A program made the position numbers and the translations under genes. Positions 63,331 through 64,000 of a DNA stretch of 64,000 nt are shown piece after piece. The notes under the pieces are model-generated. The model saw only the letters and a program-made list of their open reading frames with translations, was not told the origin of the DNA and searched no databases. This DNA comes from Mansonella perstans (lineage: Eukaryota > Nematoda > Chromadorea > Rhabditida > Onchocercidae). Position 1 is the first letter of the stretch. Each line of letters begins with the position of its first letter. The stretch covers positions 169,985-233,984 of the forward strand of contig JBAMDO010000081.1 in assembly GCA_037074765.1 (NCBI GenBank). The letters run 5' to 3'.

Positions 63331-63434
63331 GGGAGATTTCGCAGAGGTCGACTTATCGTTTTCTTATTACTATCTGCATACTTCACCATCAGCGGCGAAT
63401 TGCAACACGGAATGATTTTCTTCCCATTCATTTC
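63331..63434 (-). pseudogene. RRM-protein exon fragment, copy 2
   Basis: Same exon fragment as at 58010-58117 (EMNGKKIIPCCNSPLMVKYA, DSNKKTISRPLRNLPGM), again preceded on the minus strand by TTTTTTTACAG and with an open frame. The two copies differ mainly after the RRM edge. No clear donor or neighbouring exon was seen. Confidence 0.6.
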
Positions 63435-63654
63435 CTGTAAAAAAATCATTTTACAAAAACATTCCAACACGAACTGAAGCAATTGAAAACTAATTGATCA
63501 CTTAACAATTGAGTAATTACTTTTTGATAATTTTTGTCATAATTCTTGAATATGCATTTGACCAAACCTGACATATCTCCTTGAACCATGATCATCCTTC
63601 AATCCCTTGAACTGATTATTGAACCATTACTTTCCAGCAATTTTTGTAAATCTC

Positions 63655-64000
63655 TTTCTGGCTAGTCTGGCTAATCTCCTGGCTAATCTCCCAAGTACAA
63701 ATTTGCTGGCTGGCTAATCTCCCAAGTACAAATTTGCTGGCTGGCTAGCCTCCCAAGTACAAATTTGCTGGCTGGCTAGTCTTCCAAGTACAAATTTGCT
63801 GGCTGGCTAGTCTTCCAAGTACAAATTTGCTGGATCTTGTCCCTCCTGCTGAAAGAGGCTGTATTTTGGTTGTTGGGATTCAGGCTGTATTTTGGTTGTT
63901 GGATACAAATTTGCTGGCTCTTGCTGTATTTGGTTGTTGGGATTCAGGCTGTATTTTGGTTGTTGGGTACAAATTTGCTAGCTCTTGCTGTATTTTGGTT
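63655..64000 (+). repeat. Composite minisatellite, copy 2 (continues past window)
   Basis: The 31-bp module (ACAAATTTGCTGGCTGGCTA, GTCTTCCAAGT) appears about six times at 63660-63830, against about two in copy 1. It is followed by the TGTATTTTGGTTGTTGG module from 63858, which runs off the end of the window. Confidence 0.92.

Overview
The window reads as nuclear DNA of a nematode, most likely a clade III parasite of the filarial kind. It is about 70% A+T. Genes are split into many short exons by introns of roughly 100-800 bp with GT-AG ends and acceptors such as TTTTCAG or TTTTAG, and the best-matching families are nematode or metazoan housekeeping genes. No rRNA, tRNA, CRISPR array or prokaryotic feature was seen. 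Gene models were built by hand: exons were joined by protein-family similarity and checked for reading phase, so single-base errors in boundaries are possible.

Layout. 1-1672 (-): 5' part of the Arp2/3 subunit ARPC3 (arx-5). 2540-3749 (-): short PH-domain protein of the sesquipedalian/PHETA type. 3750-7189: no gene. 7241-19853 (-): complete 23-exon O-GlcNAc transferase, whose largest intron (14255-17200) holds what looks like a decayed gene. 19854-23738: repeat-rich spacer, including about 14 hairpin-containing 51-bp units. 23739-32208 (-): 21-exon, 699-residue coiled-coil protein that I cannot name. 32746-46714 (-): 38-exon RRP5/PDCD11, an rRNA-processing factor with S1 and HAT repeats. 47119-47852 (+): G-protein gamma subunit, divergent from RRP5. 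48728-55902 (-): 12-exon DEAD-box helicase DDX55/SPB4, whose first intron contains a separate two-exon membrane-protein gene (54163-54822). 56668-64000: unstable region with minisatellites, two truncated insulin-degrading-enzyme (IDE) pseudogenes, each followed by an antisense RNA-binding-protein exon and the same repeats, and between them a small three-exon gene for the mitochondrial import subunit TOM7 (61021-61714, -).

Functional themes. RRP5 and DDX55 both act in ribosome assembly and sit about 2 kb apart, flanking the G-gamma gene. RRP5 and the coiled-coil gene lie 540 bp apart on the same strand, as in nematode operons. ARPC3 (actin branching), the PH protein (endosomal traffic) and OGT (intracellular glycosylation) are unrelated in function. 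Most novelty lies in the nested gene, the composite IDE/RRM duplication, the hairpin minisatellite and the relic inside the OGT intron.
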